Assembly (NCBI GenBank): GCA_036389315.1
Contig: DASVQF010000050.1
Coordinates: 62,001-126,000 of the forward strand
Direction: 5' to 3'
DNA length: 64,000 nt
Source of the DNA: DASQYE01 sp036389315
GTDB taxonomy: Bacteria > Acidobacteriota > Blastocatellia > Pyrinomonadales > Pyrinomonadaceae
Each line of letters begins with the position of its first letter. The stretch's first letter is position 1. Below the pieces are notes generated by a model that ran no database searches, was not told the origin of the DNA, and was given only the letters and a program-made list of their open reading frames with translations. Below, in pieces: positions 8,671-16,621 of the stretch. Made by a program: the position numbers and the translations under genes.

Positions 8671-8685
8671 ATGAGCATGCCTCAT
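8671..8685. promoter_or_regulatory. Candidate LysR operator (T-N11-A dyad)
   Basis: ATGAG-CATGC-CTCAT is a perfect 5-5 dyad with the LysR-type T-N11-A spacing (T at 8672, A at 8684). It sits 16 bp upstream of the LysR start in the divergent spacer. Binding by the adjacent regulator is inference from motif form and position. Confidence 0.55.
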
Positions 8686-8707
8686 CGAAACCGTGAGAAC
8701 AATCAAT

Positions 8708-8736
8708 TTGCCTTATCAACGCTCGGAGCATAACAT
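8708..8736 (+). promoter_or_regulatory. Candidate sigma-70 type promoter for the MBL-fold gene
   Basis: TTGCCT at 8708-8713 and TAACAT at 8731-8736 are separated by 17 bases and lie 69 bases before the ATG at 8805, in the LysR divergent spacer downstream of the T-N11-A dyad. The match to the sigma-70 consensus is fair. There is no direct evidence of activity. Confidence 0.4.
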
Positions 8737-8804
8737 AGTCGCTCGTGAAGGGCGAAACAAATAATCTTCGATCCCGGCCGGGACTGTGAAGGAGTGATGG
8801 GCCA

Positions 8805-9611
8805 ATGCGCGTCGAACAAGTAGCACCTGATGTCTATACTCTTGTGGGCAAGGCTTTCTCGTCCAATTCGACGGTCATCACGGGCGGCGACGAAGAGGCG
8901 CTCCTGATTGACGCGATGGCGAGCCGCGCGGACGCCGAAGCTTTACGCGCCTTTGTCGAGGGGGAGCTGAAAAAGCGCGTGCGCTTCATCATCTGCACGC
9001 ACTTTTTCAGCGACCACCTGGCGGCCTTGAAGCTCTTCCCCAAAGCCTCTGTCATGGCCCACCAGAACTACACGCACACCTTCGACGCCGAAAAGTTTCG
9101 CACCGAAGAGGAGAAGATGCATTTCCGCGAGCCGGACATCCTGCTCTCCGACTCGTTGCGGATGCGCTGGGGCGCTTACCTGCTGGACATCTTCTACAAC
9201 CCCGGCCACACGATGAGCACGATCAACATAGATGTCCCCGGCGCAGACCTGCTCTTTGTCGGCGACAACATCGTCGGCAATCTGGTCTACCTGCGCTACT
9301 CGACGCCAGACCTGGCGCGCAGGGCGCTCGAACGCCTCGACAGACGCCGGCGCGGCCGCGTCATAGAAGGGCACTTGGGCGTGCTCGGCCGCGAGACCGT
9401 GGAGCACGCCCTGCACTACCTGAACAGCCTTGAGGAGCAGGCGAGACGCGCGCGCCTTTCGACAGAGACGAAGGAGGCGAGCAAGGAGGCGATCATGGAG
9501 ATCGGCCTTGAGCAGTGCTTGAAGCCGGGGCTGGTCGGAACCTCGTTCGAGCGCACCTTTCACGGCCGCAATCTGGAAACGATCATCGAGAGAGGTCTCT
9601 TCCTGCATTAG
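8805..9611 (+). CDS. Metallo-beta-lactamase-fold hydrolase with altered HxHxDH motif
   Basis: A 268-residue MBL-fold protein. The first metal motif reads THFFSDH (H66, F68, D70, H71), so the second His of HxHxDH is replaced by Phe. The other ligand candidates remain: H135 in NPGHTMSTI, D154 in VGDNIVGN and H190 in VIEGHLG. Members hydrolyse esters, thioesters or lactams, or act as oxidoreductases; with site 1 damaged it may use a single metal or have a different role. GAAGGAG precedes the ATG. It is divergent from the LysR regulator and is probably its target. Confidence 0.85.
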   Translation: MRVEQVAPDVYTLVGKAFSSNSTVITGGDEEALLIDAMASRADAEALRAFVEGELKKRVRFIICTHFFSDHLAALKLFPKASVMAHQNYTHTFDAEKFRTEEEKMHFREPDILLSDSLRMRWGAYLLDIFYNPGHTMSTINIDVPGADLLFVGDNIVGNLVYLRYSTPDLARRALERLDRRRRGRVIEGHLGVLGRETVEHALHYLNSLEEQARRARLSTETKEASKEAIMEIGLEQCLKPGLVGTSFERTFHGRNLETIIERGLFLH

Positions 9612-9758
9612 CCTTCCGGGCCGAAAGCAAAACTCCGCCGCCGCCGGTCGAATCCTCTTTCAATTCCCCGGCACGCTTGCGTATAATCGGCCCATCAAGC
9701 CGGATAGCGTTTCGAGTGTTTGCCAGGCGGCAGCCGTTTTTCCTGTTCAGCCAGTTCA

Positions 9759-11519
9759 ATGAGAGGCTTAGTGCTCCCCATCTTATCCTCCGTCCGTCCC
9801 CGTCTTGCTCCTGCTTCTCTCTTCGTCCTCTTCATCCTTATGGCGTGCGTCGAGTCCCCAGGCGTATGGGCCCAGCGCGGGCGTGATTCTTCAAATACGC
9901 AGAGGCCGCAGCCGCAGAAGAAGGGCCTAGCGCCCGTGCGCCAGGAAGACGGGCCCGACGGCTCGCGTGTGACCGTCACCTACAACGCGCCGCTCAGCGA
10001 TTATTCGGCCTATCGGCAGGGCGACCGCTTCGTCGTAGTCATTCCGAAAGCGGATGCGCCGCGCCTGCGCAGCAACCTTCGCGGGCGAGGCTTCGACGGC
10101 GTGCAGGTCGAGCGGCGCGGCGAAGACACAGTCCTCTCATTCCGCATTCGTCCGGGCACGAAGGCCAGGGTTGACCAGCAGCACAACCGCCTGGACGTGG
10201 TCTTCAGCACCCCCGAGCAGGCCATCTCTAATGCCCCCTCCGGGCAAACAACGGCCGCCGTCTCCTCACAATCTCTCGCCGCCAAAGCTTCTCAAACAAA
10301 CCAGACGCGCGCGGGCACGACGCAGACGCCCCTGGCCAACCACAATTCGATGCCCGCCGCTACGGCGCAGCCCGGTACTGTTAAGCCGGTCGCGGAAGTG
10401 ACGGTCGCTGGGGGCTCGACGGCAGGGACGCCCGCGCAATCGCCTGCGCCTTCGACCGTCAGCCCGGCCACGACTGCGCCGTCGCACGCAGACGACAGGG
10501 CTGCGCCCGCCGTCTCTCCCACACTTTCGTCTGCATCTACCGGCACGGGCGCGACGCGCTACTGGCTTCCGCTCGTGATAGCTCTGCTGCTACTGCTCAC
10601 GAGCGCCTGGGCCTACGTCGCCTCTCGCCGTCGCCGCGCCTTAGAGCCGAGCAGCACTCCGAGCACTAAATCAGAAGAAGAGACGACGGTGGAAGCGGAG
10701 ACGACGGCTCTGCTTCCTGAAAGCCCCGGAGAGACGTTTGAGGCTCGTGACGCGGATGACGAGGGCGGCCCGCGCGACGCGCAGGAGATCGGCAGAGAAG
10801 CCTCGGAGCCGGAGTCGGAGGAGACGGCGTGGCCCGCAAACGATGGGCCCACAGCAACGGTCGTCACAGTGGGCCCATCGCTTGAAGGCCAACCCGGCTT
10901 TGACGAGAGTCCGGCTCCGGCGGCCACGGACGGCTCAGCCATTCCGAGCGAGATTTTGAAGCATCTCGGCAGCGAGGATGTTAACGAACGCTCGGCGGGC
11001 GTGCTCGGCCTGGCGGACTTCTTGAGCGACGAGGCGTTTGGCCGAATCGGCGCGGCCTTTGACGACCCCTCGCAGCAGGTCAGGGACGCTGCGGCGCGCT
11101 CGCTCTTCAACTTCAGCGCAGACCGCGCAGCCTCTTTCAAACGGCTGATGCGAGACGCTTCGCCCGAGCGACGCCGTCGTGTCGGCGAGGCGATTGCCTC
11201 TTCGGGAATGGCTGGCGAGGCCATCAGCGACCTGAGCCACGCGAGCGGCGAGCGGGCCTACGATGCGCTACTGGTGCTCTCGCTGATGGCCAGGTCGGGC
11301 GAAGTCCGATCTCTGATCGAGACCATAGAGGAGCACCCGAGCACGGAAGTTCGCCTCGCGCTAGTCAAGCTGCTGGCCCTGAGCGGCCGTCAGGAGATAC
11401 TACACGCCTTCCGTTACCTCTCGACGCGCGACTCGCTGCCCATAGCCGTGCGCTCGTCGATCATGGAGGCCATCTACCAGCTCAACAACCCGCAGTCGCT
11501 TCCTGTCTCAACCACCTAG
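9759..11519 (+). CDS. Exported membrane protein with AMIN-like N-domain and C-terminal HEAT repeats
   Basis: About 586 residues from ATG 9759; an upstream in-frame ATG at 9720 is also possible. It begins with a hydrophobic export signal (LFVLFILMACVES). A beta-rich AMIN-like domain follows (SRVTVTYNAPLSDYSAYRQ to RLDVVFSTP), then a long Thr/Ala/Pro-rich linker. Next come a membrane helix (YWLPLVIALLLLLTSAWAYV) with an RRRR stop-transfer, an acidic cytoplasmic stretch and HEAT-like repeats (EILKHLGSEDVNERSAG to the end). The predicted topology is N-terminus outside and HEAT repeats inside, suggesting an adaptor between envelope and cytoplasm. No named family is recognised. Two TGGGCCCA palindromes lie 26 bp apart in the acidic region. 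Confidence 0.75.
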   Translation: MRGLVLPILSSVRPRLAPASLFVLFILMACVESPGVWAQRGRDSSNTQRPQPQKKGLAPVRQEDGPDGSRVTVTYNAPLSDYSAYRQGDRFVVVIPKADAPRLRSNLRGRGFDGVQVERRGEDTVLSFRIRPGTKARVDQQHNRLDVVFSTPEQAISNAPSGQTTAAVSSQSLAAKASQTNQTRAGTTQTPLANHNSMPAATAQPGTVKPVAEVTVAGGSTAGTPAQSPAPSTVSPATTAPSHADDRAAPAVSPTLSSASTGTGATRYWLPLVIALLLLLTSAWAYVASRRRRALEPSSTPSTKSEEETTVEAETTALLPESPGETFEARDADDEGGPRDAQEIGREASEPESEETAWPANDGPTATVVTVGPSLEGQPGFDESPAPAATDGSAIPSEILKHLGSEDVNERSAGVLGLADFLSDEAFGRIGAAFDDPSQQVRDAAARSLFNFSADRAASFKRLMRDASPERRRRVGEAIASSGMAGEAISDLSHASGERAYDALLVLSLMARSGEVRSLIETIEEHPSTEVRLALVKLLALSGRQEILHAFRYLSTRDSLPIAVRSSIMEAIYQLNNPQSLPVSTT

Positions 11520-11534
11520 CCACAGCAACAGCCA

Positions 11535-12116
11535 TCACTGCTTGAAGAAGTCGCGCAGCCTTCTTTCCCTTTCGGCCTGGCGGCGCATGAGCGTCGTCTC
11601 CGCCTCAAGCGAGGAGAGGTAGACGACCGGGATTCTGCCGCCGATCATATTGGCGCTCAGCTTAAAGCCCGCGCACTCCATCAACATGCCTGTCACCATC
11701 GAGCCGACGCCGACCGGCTTCCAGGCCGAGGGCAGTCTCAAAGACCTGGACAACTCTTCGGCCAACTCCTGCTGATTTTTCGAGACGGGGGCAGGGTTAT
11801 AGACTAGGCGAATGGCGACCACCTTGCCTCCGATCAGGTCAACTGAGATGTCCCTCATCGCGTCTGCTCCGGGCCGGCCGCCGCTCTGAGCGAGGCGCAG
11901 TCGCTCCACCTTGAACTCGTCCACCGGCTCTACTTCTATGACCTTGAAGCGCGCTCTCACCTGCTCTTCGGTCATAGAGAGGCGCAGGCCGCCAAGCTCC
12001 GGCGCTTGCGTCGCCGTGAGCGTGCACCTGTTCTGCTGGGCCCAGGCGAGACCGGCACAGACGAAGACTAAGAGCAGCGATAAGGAAAGCGCGAGCAGGT
12101 ATCTCATCCGTCTCAT
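11535..12116 (-). CDS. Exported protein of unknown function
   Basis: About 193 residues. It starts MRRMRYLLALSLSLLLVFVCAG with a Sec signal peptide cleaved around LAWAQQ. The mature protein has the strand-rich pattern APELGGLRLSMTEEQVRARF, similar to small periplasmic proteins whose GLRLGMS-type motif marks a repeat called in many acidobacterial hypotheticals. One Cys after the signal (NRCTLTA) and a second near the middle (MECAGFKLS) could pair. It is convergent with the HEAT protein (16 bp between stops) and divergent from the zinc-ribbon/NHL gene. The ATG at 12107 is an alternative start. Function unknown. Confidence 0.65.
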   Translation of the reverse strand: MRRMRYLLALSLSLLLVFVCAGLAWAQQNRCTLTATQAPELGGLRLSMTEEQVRARFKVIEVEPVDEFKVERLRLAQSGGRPGADAMRDISVDLIGGKVVAIRLVYNPAPVSKNQQELAEELSRSLRLPSAWKPVGVGSMVTGMLMECAGFKLSANMIGGRIPVVYLSSLEAETTLMRRQAERERRLRDFFKQ

Positions 12117-12231
12117 CTTAGCACATGCCCGTTTCGGCAAGAGCAGTTCGGTTGGGCCGTCCACCGTTGAATCTCTGTGTAGGCTATAATGGTCTTCGCC
12201 CGGAGAGAAATTTCAGAGTGAAGGATGATTG

Positions 12232-13623
12232 ATGCCGACCTCATTTAAGTGTCCGATGTGCGCCGCGCCGCTCGATTTTCCGGGCGGCGACCTGGTGACT
12301 ATGCGCTGTCCATACTGCGAGAACAGTGTCATCCTGCCGGAAGAGCTGCGCGGCGGGCGCTCGGTGGGCCAGGGCCCGGTCGAACCGTCGGGCAGTGGCT
12401 TCGCTCCCGTCATAGACCAGGCGCTTAAGGTCGCCGAGGTGGCCCAACTGGCCCGCAGCGGCAATAAGATCGCCGCCATCAAGCTCTATCGCGAGACCTT
12501 CGGCGTCGGACTCAAAGAGGCCAAGGAGGCCGTCGAGCGCATAGAGCGCGGCGAGCCCGTCGCTTTCACGCGGGGCCCGGTCTCGTCCGGGCATCCCGCC
12601 CAACAGCATCACCTACGCCAGCCGGGCCTCATGCATGGGGCTGCGGTTCCGAAGAAGAGCGGCGGCGGGCGCTGCCTGGTTTACTTCCTCATCCTGACGG
12701 TCATCGTCGTCGGAGCCTTTCTTCTCTTTGGCGGAGGCGCGGCATATTTCTTCTCTCAGAAAGTGAAGACGACGGGCGGTGTGACGACGCCCGGCGCTCA
12801 GCCCGACGCTTCCGGCTTTGCTCGCGTGGCGCTCGAATTCGGATCGGAAGGCATCGGCGCGGGACAGTTCAAGGACACGCGCAGTGTGGCCGTAGATGCA
12901 GGGGGCCACATCTACGCGGCCGAATACATAGGCGGGCGCGTGCAGGTCTTCGACTCGCAGGGCAAGTTCCTGACGCAGTGGATGGTTGACCCGAAGAAGC
13001 CTGTGTCGGGATTTGCGGCCGACCGCAAAGGCAACGTCTACGTTGTGCAAGGGGGCTCGATCACGCGCTATGTGGGCGTGACGGGCCAATCGCTCGGCGA
13101 AGTCGAAAAACGTGGTGGGGCCGGTTTTCGCCAGAACTACTCGGACGTGTTCGTCGCCCTCGACGGCAGCCTCTACGCCATCGCCGCCAACTACTTTCTA
13201 GTCCACATAGGCCCGGACGGCTCCGTCAAGAGCGTCATAGACGCCAGAGAAAAGACGGGCGAGTACCTGCACTTTGACGCGCTGGCCGTGAGCGGCCAGG
13301 GTCACATCTACGCCCTGGACAGAACGGAAGAGAGCGTCTTCAAGTTTGGGCCCGACGCACGTTTCATCAATCGTTTCGGCGGCGACGGCGACCAGCCCGG
13401 ACAGCTCAAATCGCCGGACGATATAGATATTGACGGGCAGGGGCGCGTCTACGTCTGCGACTTGGGCCGGGGCATAGAGGTCTTTGACGCAGACGGCCGC
13501 TTCGTGGACTCCTTCGCCAAAAACGAGGTCATCTTCGGCGTCGCCATCAACGACCGCAACGAAATCTTCGCCAGCCAGCGCAACCGCTACAAGATCGTCA
13601 AGTACGTCCTCAACAAGCCATAA
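12232..13623 (+). CDS. Zinc ribbon / L7-L12-like / membrane helix / NHL-propeller protein
   Basis: A 463-residue multidomain protein. Residues 7-29 form a zinc ribbon (CPMC...CPYC). Residues about 78-107 (NKIAAIKLYRETFGVGLKEA) match the C-terminal helix-turn of ribosomal protein L7/L12. A membrane helix follows (LVYFLILTVIVVGAFLLFGG, about 145-168), then an NHL six-blade propeller to the end (blades such as GHIYAAEYIGGRVQVFDSQG). The zinc ribbon and L12-like module should be cytoplasmic and the propeller outside. The start is the ATG at 12232, with GAAGG 8 bases upstream. Function is unknown; a membrane sensor or scaffold is one reading. Confidence 0.8.
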   Translation: MPTSFKCPMCAAPLDFPGGDLVTMRCPYCENSVILPEELRGGRSVGQGPVEPSGSGFAPVIDQALKVAEVAQLARSGNKIAAIKLYRETFGVGLKEAKEAVERIERGEPVAFTRGPVSSGHPAQQHHLRQPGLMHGAAVPKKSGGGRCLVYFLILTVIVVGAFLLFGGGAAYFFSQKVKTTGGVTTPGAQPDASGFARVALEFGSEGIGAGQFKDTRSVAVDAGGHIYAAEYIGGRVQVFDSQGKFLTQWMVDPKKPVSGFAADRKGNVYVVQGGSITRYVGVTGQSLGEVEKRGGAGFRQNYSDVFVALDGSLYAIAANYFLVHIGPDGSVKSVIDAREKTGEYLHFDALAVSGQGHIYALDRTEESVFKFGPDARFINRFGGDGDQPGQLKSPDDIDIDGQGRVYVCDLGRGIEVFDADGRFVDSFAKNEVIFGVAINDRNEIFASQRNRYKIVKYVLNKP

Positions 13624-13631
13624 GAATTAAA

Positions 13632-13709
13632 ACAGGGATAGACAGGATGGTCAGGATAAAAGAGAAGCAATAGTTCTTCTCTTATCCTGACCATCCTGTC
13701 TATCCCTGT
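13632..13709. terminator. 28-bp perfect inverted repeat between convergent genes (dispersed-repeat family)
   Basis: 13632-13659 and 13682-13709 are perfect inverted complements of 28 bases with a 22-base spacer that itself pairs further (AGAGAAG/CTTCTCT). It fills the gap between the NHL gene stop (13623) and the Crp-like gene stop (13718), so it can serve as a bidirectional terminator. The arm contains ACAGGATNGTCAGGATAA, shared with 60349-60436, so it also belongs to a dispersed intergenic family. Confidence 0.75.
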
Positions 13710-13717
13710 TAATTTCT

Positions 13718-14431
13718 TTAGCCGAGCAGGCGGTCGTATTCGTCCTTGACCATTCGGTAGCATTCGCAGGCGGATTGTTCCAGGCCCTCGCGGTCAAGAA
13801 TCTCTACGGAGCCGCGCGAATAACGGATCAAGCCGTGGCTTTGAAGCCTGAGGGCGGCCTCCGTGACGCCCGAGCGACGGACGCCCAGCATCGTCGCCAA
13901 AAACTCCTGCGTCAAAGACAGATGCTCTGAGGCGACGCCGTCGCTGCTCATCAGCAGCCAGCGGGCTAACCGCTCGTTGACCAGGTGACGGCGATTGCAG
14001 GCCGCAGACTGCGACGCGACGACGAAGAGCGTATGAATGTAGCGATGCAGCAGGTGATGCAGCGCGCCGCCACGGTCAAAAGCCTCTTTCATGGCCCGAG
14101 ACCTGACACGATAGCCCTCGCCCGGAATCTGTACCAGGGTTTGCATCGGCGTCAAATCGGCGTCTAAGAGGATGGGAACGCCGACCATTCCTTCACGCCC
14201 GACCGAGCCCGCTTCGACCGTCGAGCCGTCTTCCAGCATAGTGACCAGAGAGGCCAGCGCGTTGACGGGGAAATAGATGTACGGGATGGGCCCATGAGGC
14301 TCTATGAGCGGCTGCGCGTGGGAGAGCGAGACCCGCTCCAGAGCGGGACGCAACTGCTCAAGCTCCTCATCCGGCAGCTTGTCCAGCAGCCGGTTCCCCG
14401 TCCGTGATCGCATCTCCGGTTGAGGAGACAT
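13718..14431 (-). CDS. Crp/Fnr-family transcriptional regulator
   Basis: About 237 residues from ATG 14431 (MSPQPEMRSRTGNRLLDKLP), with GGGAG upstream. The N-terminal half is a cNMP-binding-like beta roll (EHPHGPIPY-type sensor region, DGSTVEAGSVGREGMVGVP). The C-terminal half is a winged HTH whose recognition region is SLTQEFLATMLGVRRSGVTE. There is no Cys cluster of the FNR type, so an iron-sulfur sensor is unlikely. In the region called here as the cNMP pocket, GREGMVGVPILLD is seen in a group of Crp-like proteins whose ligand is not known. It stands alone as a single gene. Confidence 0.88.
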   Translation of the reverse strand: MSPQPEMRSRTGNRLLDKLPDEELEQLRPALERVSLSHAQPLIEPHGPIPYIYFPVNALASLVTMLEDGSTVEAGSVGREGMVGVPILLDADLTPMQTLVQIPGEGYRVRSRAMKEAFDRGGALHHLLHRYIHTLFVVASQSAACNRRHLVNERLARWLLMSSDGVASEHLSLTQEFLATMLGVRRSGVTEAALRLQSHGLIRYSRGSVEILDREGLEQSACECYRMVKDEYDRLLG

Positions 14432-14554
14432 CCGCCTTATCTCCCTTTCTACTCGCATCCGCCCGTCCCTCCTGAGGCGACTCAAACCGAGGAGACTATA
14501 ATAACACTGCGCGCAAGCATTTTAAGGATGAAGTTCTGTTCCGAGAAGCTTTAT

Positions 14555-15079
14555 TCAACCTCTGCGGCGGCGCTGCTGGCGCGGGCGGCGGCTGTTGCGG
14601 CGGCGCTGCTTCTGCGCCTGCCCTGCCGGTCGGGCGACGTTCGTCCCAGTCGGTTGTGGCACGGGCACGGCGACAGACGTTGGCGTTGTCGCCGTCACAG
14701 GCCCGGCAGCACTCCGCCTGTAGGCCGCCGCGTCTGCCGTAGCGATGGCCGCTTCCAGCCGCGCGTGGCTCGCCGCGAGCTGATCCAGTTGCAGGCGCAC
14801 GCTCTCGCGATCCTTTTCCAGCCGCCGCCGTCGCTCCTCGCGCAGCTCCTCCGGCCGGGTCGAGCCCAGGAGCGCCAGCGACCGCTCTATATTCTCAGGC
14901 TTCATCGCTTCGTCTAGCTGCCGCGCACGCTCCTGTAACTCCTCCTGCCTGGCCTCCACGTCGCTCAACTGCGCGCGCAGGCTCTCGGCGCTCTGCTCAG
15001 GCGCGGTCTGCGCCGCCGTCGCCTGAACACACAAGAGTAAAAGCGCCTGGAACAAAAGCAGGCGAAGGGTGAACCTCAT
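14555..15079 (-). CDS. Exported coiled-coil protein
   Basis: About 174 residues from ATG 15079 (MRFTLRLLLFQALLLLCVQA), with GAAGGAG 7 bases upstream. A Sec signal peptide ends near ATAAQT. Residues about 30-130 are a charged heptad-like coiled coil (LRAQLSDVEARQEELQERAR, then REERRRRLEKDRESVRLQLD). The C-terminus is a Pro/Thr linker followed by a very basic tail (QKQRRRNSRRPRQQRRRRG). It probably acts in the periplasm, perhaps binding the cell wall or nucleic acid through the basic tail. No family name can be given. Confidence 0.7.
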   Translation of the reverse strand: MRFTLRLLLFQALLLLCVQATAAQTAPEQSAESLRAQLSDVEARQEELQERARQLDEAMKPENIERSLALLGSTRPEELREERRRRLEKDRESVRLQLDQLAASHARLEAAIATADAAAYRRSAAGPVTATTPTSVAVPVPQPTGTNVARPAGQAQKQRRRNSRRPRQQRRRRG

Positions 15080-15278
15080 CGCTCGTCTCCTTCGGGCAGC
15101 ATACATATTTTCGGAGGGGGCTTCCGCAGTAATAAGAGAGTAACAGAGAGCGCCTTCGAGAGCGAAGCGTTCGAGAAAAATTTATTGCCACAAAAGGGTG
15201 GCGGGCGGTGTTCTTCTGCTGGAGGAACGAAAGGGTCGCGTGATTAACAACCATTTTTGAAAGGAGCTTTCACTGATT

Positions 15279-16022
15279 ATGACAAGGAATATCTTTCGTC
15301 TTGCGCTTCTCTTGGCCTGCTGTGGGCTGGCATTTGTCTCGACGGCTGCGGCGCAGGACTTTCAGAAGACTTATCGAATCCCGGCGGGCGGCTCGATCAA
15401 TATACGTAACGTCTCGGGCAACATCTCGATTACGGGCTACGACGGCGATGCAATTGCGGTCTCGGTTTACAAGACCGGGAGCGACCGCGACCAGGTCGAA
15501 GTCGAAGACCTGAGCAACGCCAGTCGCCTAGACCTCGAAGCGCGTTATCCTTCCGACTGCAATTGTAACGCGGGCTTGCGCTTCGAGCTGCGAGTGCCGC
15601 GCTCCGTGAACTACAGCTTCGATCAGATCACGACCGCGAGCGGCGACATTAAGGTCAACGACATCCGTGGCCAGGTGAGAGTCGCGACCGCGAGCGGCGA
15701 CGTTGAGGTCAAGGACGTGTCGGGCGAGGTCAGCGCCAAGAGCGCGAGCGGCGACGTTGACGTGGAGATCAGAAGCCTCGAAGGGACGGGCGATATGAAG
15801 TTCGCTTCCGCTTCGGGCGATGTCAGCGTTCGTCTGCCCGCGAGCCTCGATGCCGACGTGAAACTCTCGACCATCAGCGGGACTGTGAAGACGGACTTCC
15901 CGATTGAAGTAAAGCAGCCGCGCTACGGGCCCGGCAGCAGCGCACGGGGTCGGCTCGGCGGCGGCTCGCGTATCCTTCAGATCACCTCGGCCTCTGGCGA
16001 TGTCAGTCTGATGAAACTATAA
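15279..16022 (+). CDS. DUF4097-family exported beta-repeat protein
   Basis: A 247-residue protein with a Sec signal peptide (LALLLACCGLAFVSTAAAQ) and a DUF4097 right-handed beta-strand repeat domain. The units around residues 110-215 repeat a TASGDIxV/xxSGxV pattern about every 20 residues (TTASGDIKV, ATASGDVEV, KSASGDVDV, ASASGDVSV, TSASGDVSL). An AAGGAG ribosome-binding site lies 12 bases before the ATG. Members are secreted or surface proteins, sometimes linked to envelope stress; no catalytic role is established. It is divergent from the coiled-coil gene. Confidence 0.85.
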   Translation: MTRNIFRLALLLACCGLAFVSTAAAQDFQKTYRIPAGGSINIRNVSGNISITGYDGDAIAVSVYKTGSDRDQVEVEDLSNASRLDLEARYPSDCNCNAGLRFELRVPRSVNYSFDQITTASGDIKVNDIRGQVRVATASGDVEVKDVSGEVSAKSASGDVDVEIRSLEGTGDMKFASASGDVSVRLPASLDADVKLSTISGTVKTDFPIEVKQPRYGPGSSARGRLGGGSRILQITSASGDVSLMKL

Positions 16023-16085
16023 GTGCGCGGGCAGCGTTCTCGTGAGACAGAAATTTGGCGGCGCAAGCGATTGGGCCGCCAATAC

Positions 16086-16132
16086 AGCCGGGATGGGTTA
16101 ATTGGGACAGCCCATCCCGGCTTCGTCTTTTT
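16086..16132 (+). terminator. Intrinsic terminator after the DUF4097 gene
   Basis: AGCCGGGATGGG (16086-16097) pairs perfectly with CCCATCCCGGCT (16111-16122). It is followed by TCGTCTTTTT, a good T-tract on the plus strand. A smaller hairpin precedes it (TTGGCGGC/GCCGCCAA). It lies between the convergent DUF4097 and ester-cyclase-like genes and overlaps the last codon of the latter. Confidence 0.8.
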
Positions 16133-16580
16133 AAGCGGCATTGATCTGCTGGAAGAGGCTCATAAAATCGAAGTTGTTCCAGGCTTCGACGATCTTCCCG
16201 TCTCTGATTCTGACTATCGAGATGCCCGTGAACTCTATCGGTCTGTTCGTAGCAGCGAACCCGAGCCCCTCGCCAGTGTGCGTGGCGCGAACGCGGCAGC
16301 GCGCAGCCACCCGGTCGCCTTCGGCGATGGTGTCTTCCACCAGCACCTCTATGTCGGGAAAGGCGTCGCGGAATTTCTCGAAGAAGGGCTTGAAGCCCGT
16401 GGGCCCACGCAGCGGAGCGCCCGTCTCGTCCGCAAGGCCGTTGGCCACGCCCTCTTCGGCGAACATCTCGTCAATCGCCTCGGCCCGCCCCTCATTCCAG
16501 ACCTCTTCAAACCAGCGATGGATCAGAGCCCTGTTCTCCTCAGCCCTGTTCTCTTCCCTGTAGCCCTCATCTTTTTTCAT
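16131..16580 (-). CDS. SnoaL-like ester cyclase family protein (NTF2 fold)
   Basis: A 149-residue cone-shaped alpha+beta barrel protein. Visible features are the first helix NRALIHRWFEEVWNEGRAE, the strand GPTGFKPFFEKFRDAFPD typical of SnoaL-like proteins, the central VEDTIAEGDRVAARCRVRAT, and ISIVRIRDGKIVEAWNNFD. Such proteins include polyketide cyclases and many uncharacterised small enzymes. The carbonic anhydrase gene is 42 bp upstream on the same strand, but a functional link is not evident. The specific reaction is unknown. Confidence 0.82.
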   Translation of the reverse strand: MKKDEGYREENRAEENRALIHRWFEEVWNEGRAEAIDEMFAEEGVANGLADETGAPLRGPTGFKPFFEKFRDAFPDIEVLVEDTIAEGDRVAARCRVRATHTGEGLGFAATNRPIEFTGISIVRIRDGKIVEAWNNFDFMSLFQQINAA

Positions 16581-16621
16581 GAGACCGCTCCTGTCCCTGT
16601 GTCGGCGGAGAGACGCGCGCC

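Noticed and set aside
15646..15760. Direct DNA repeats GCGAGCGGCGAC as a mobile or CRISPR repeat
   Set aside because: They encode the SGD units of the DUF4097 domain in frame.
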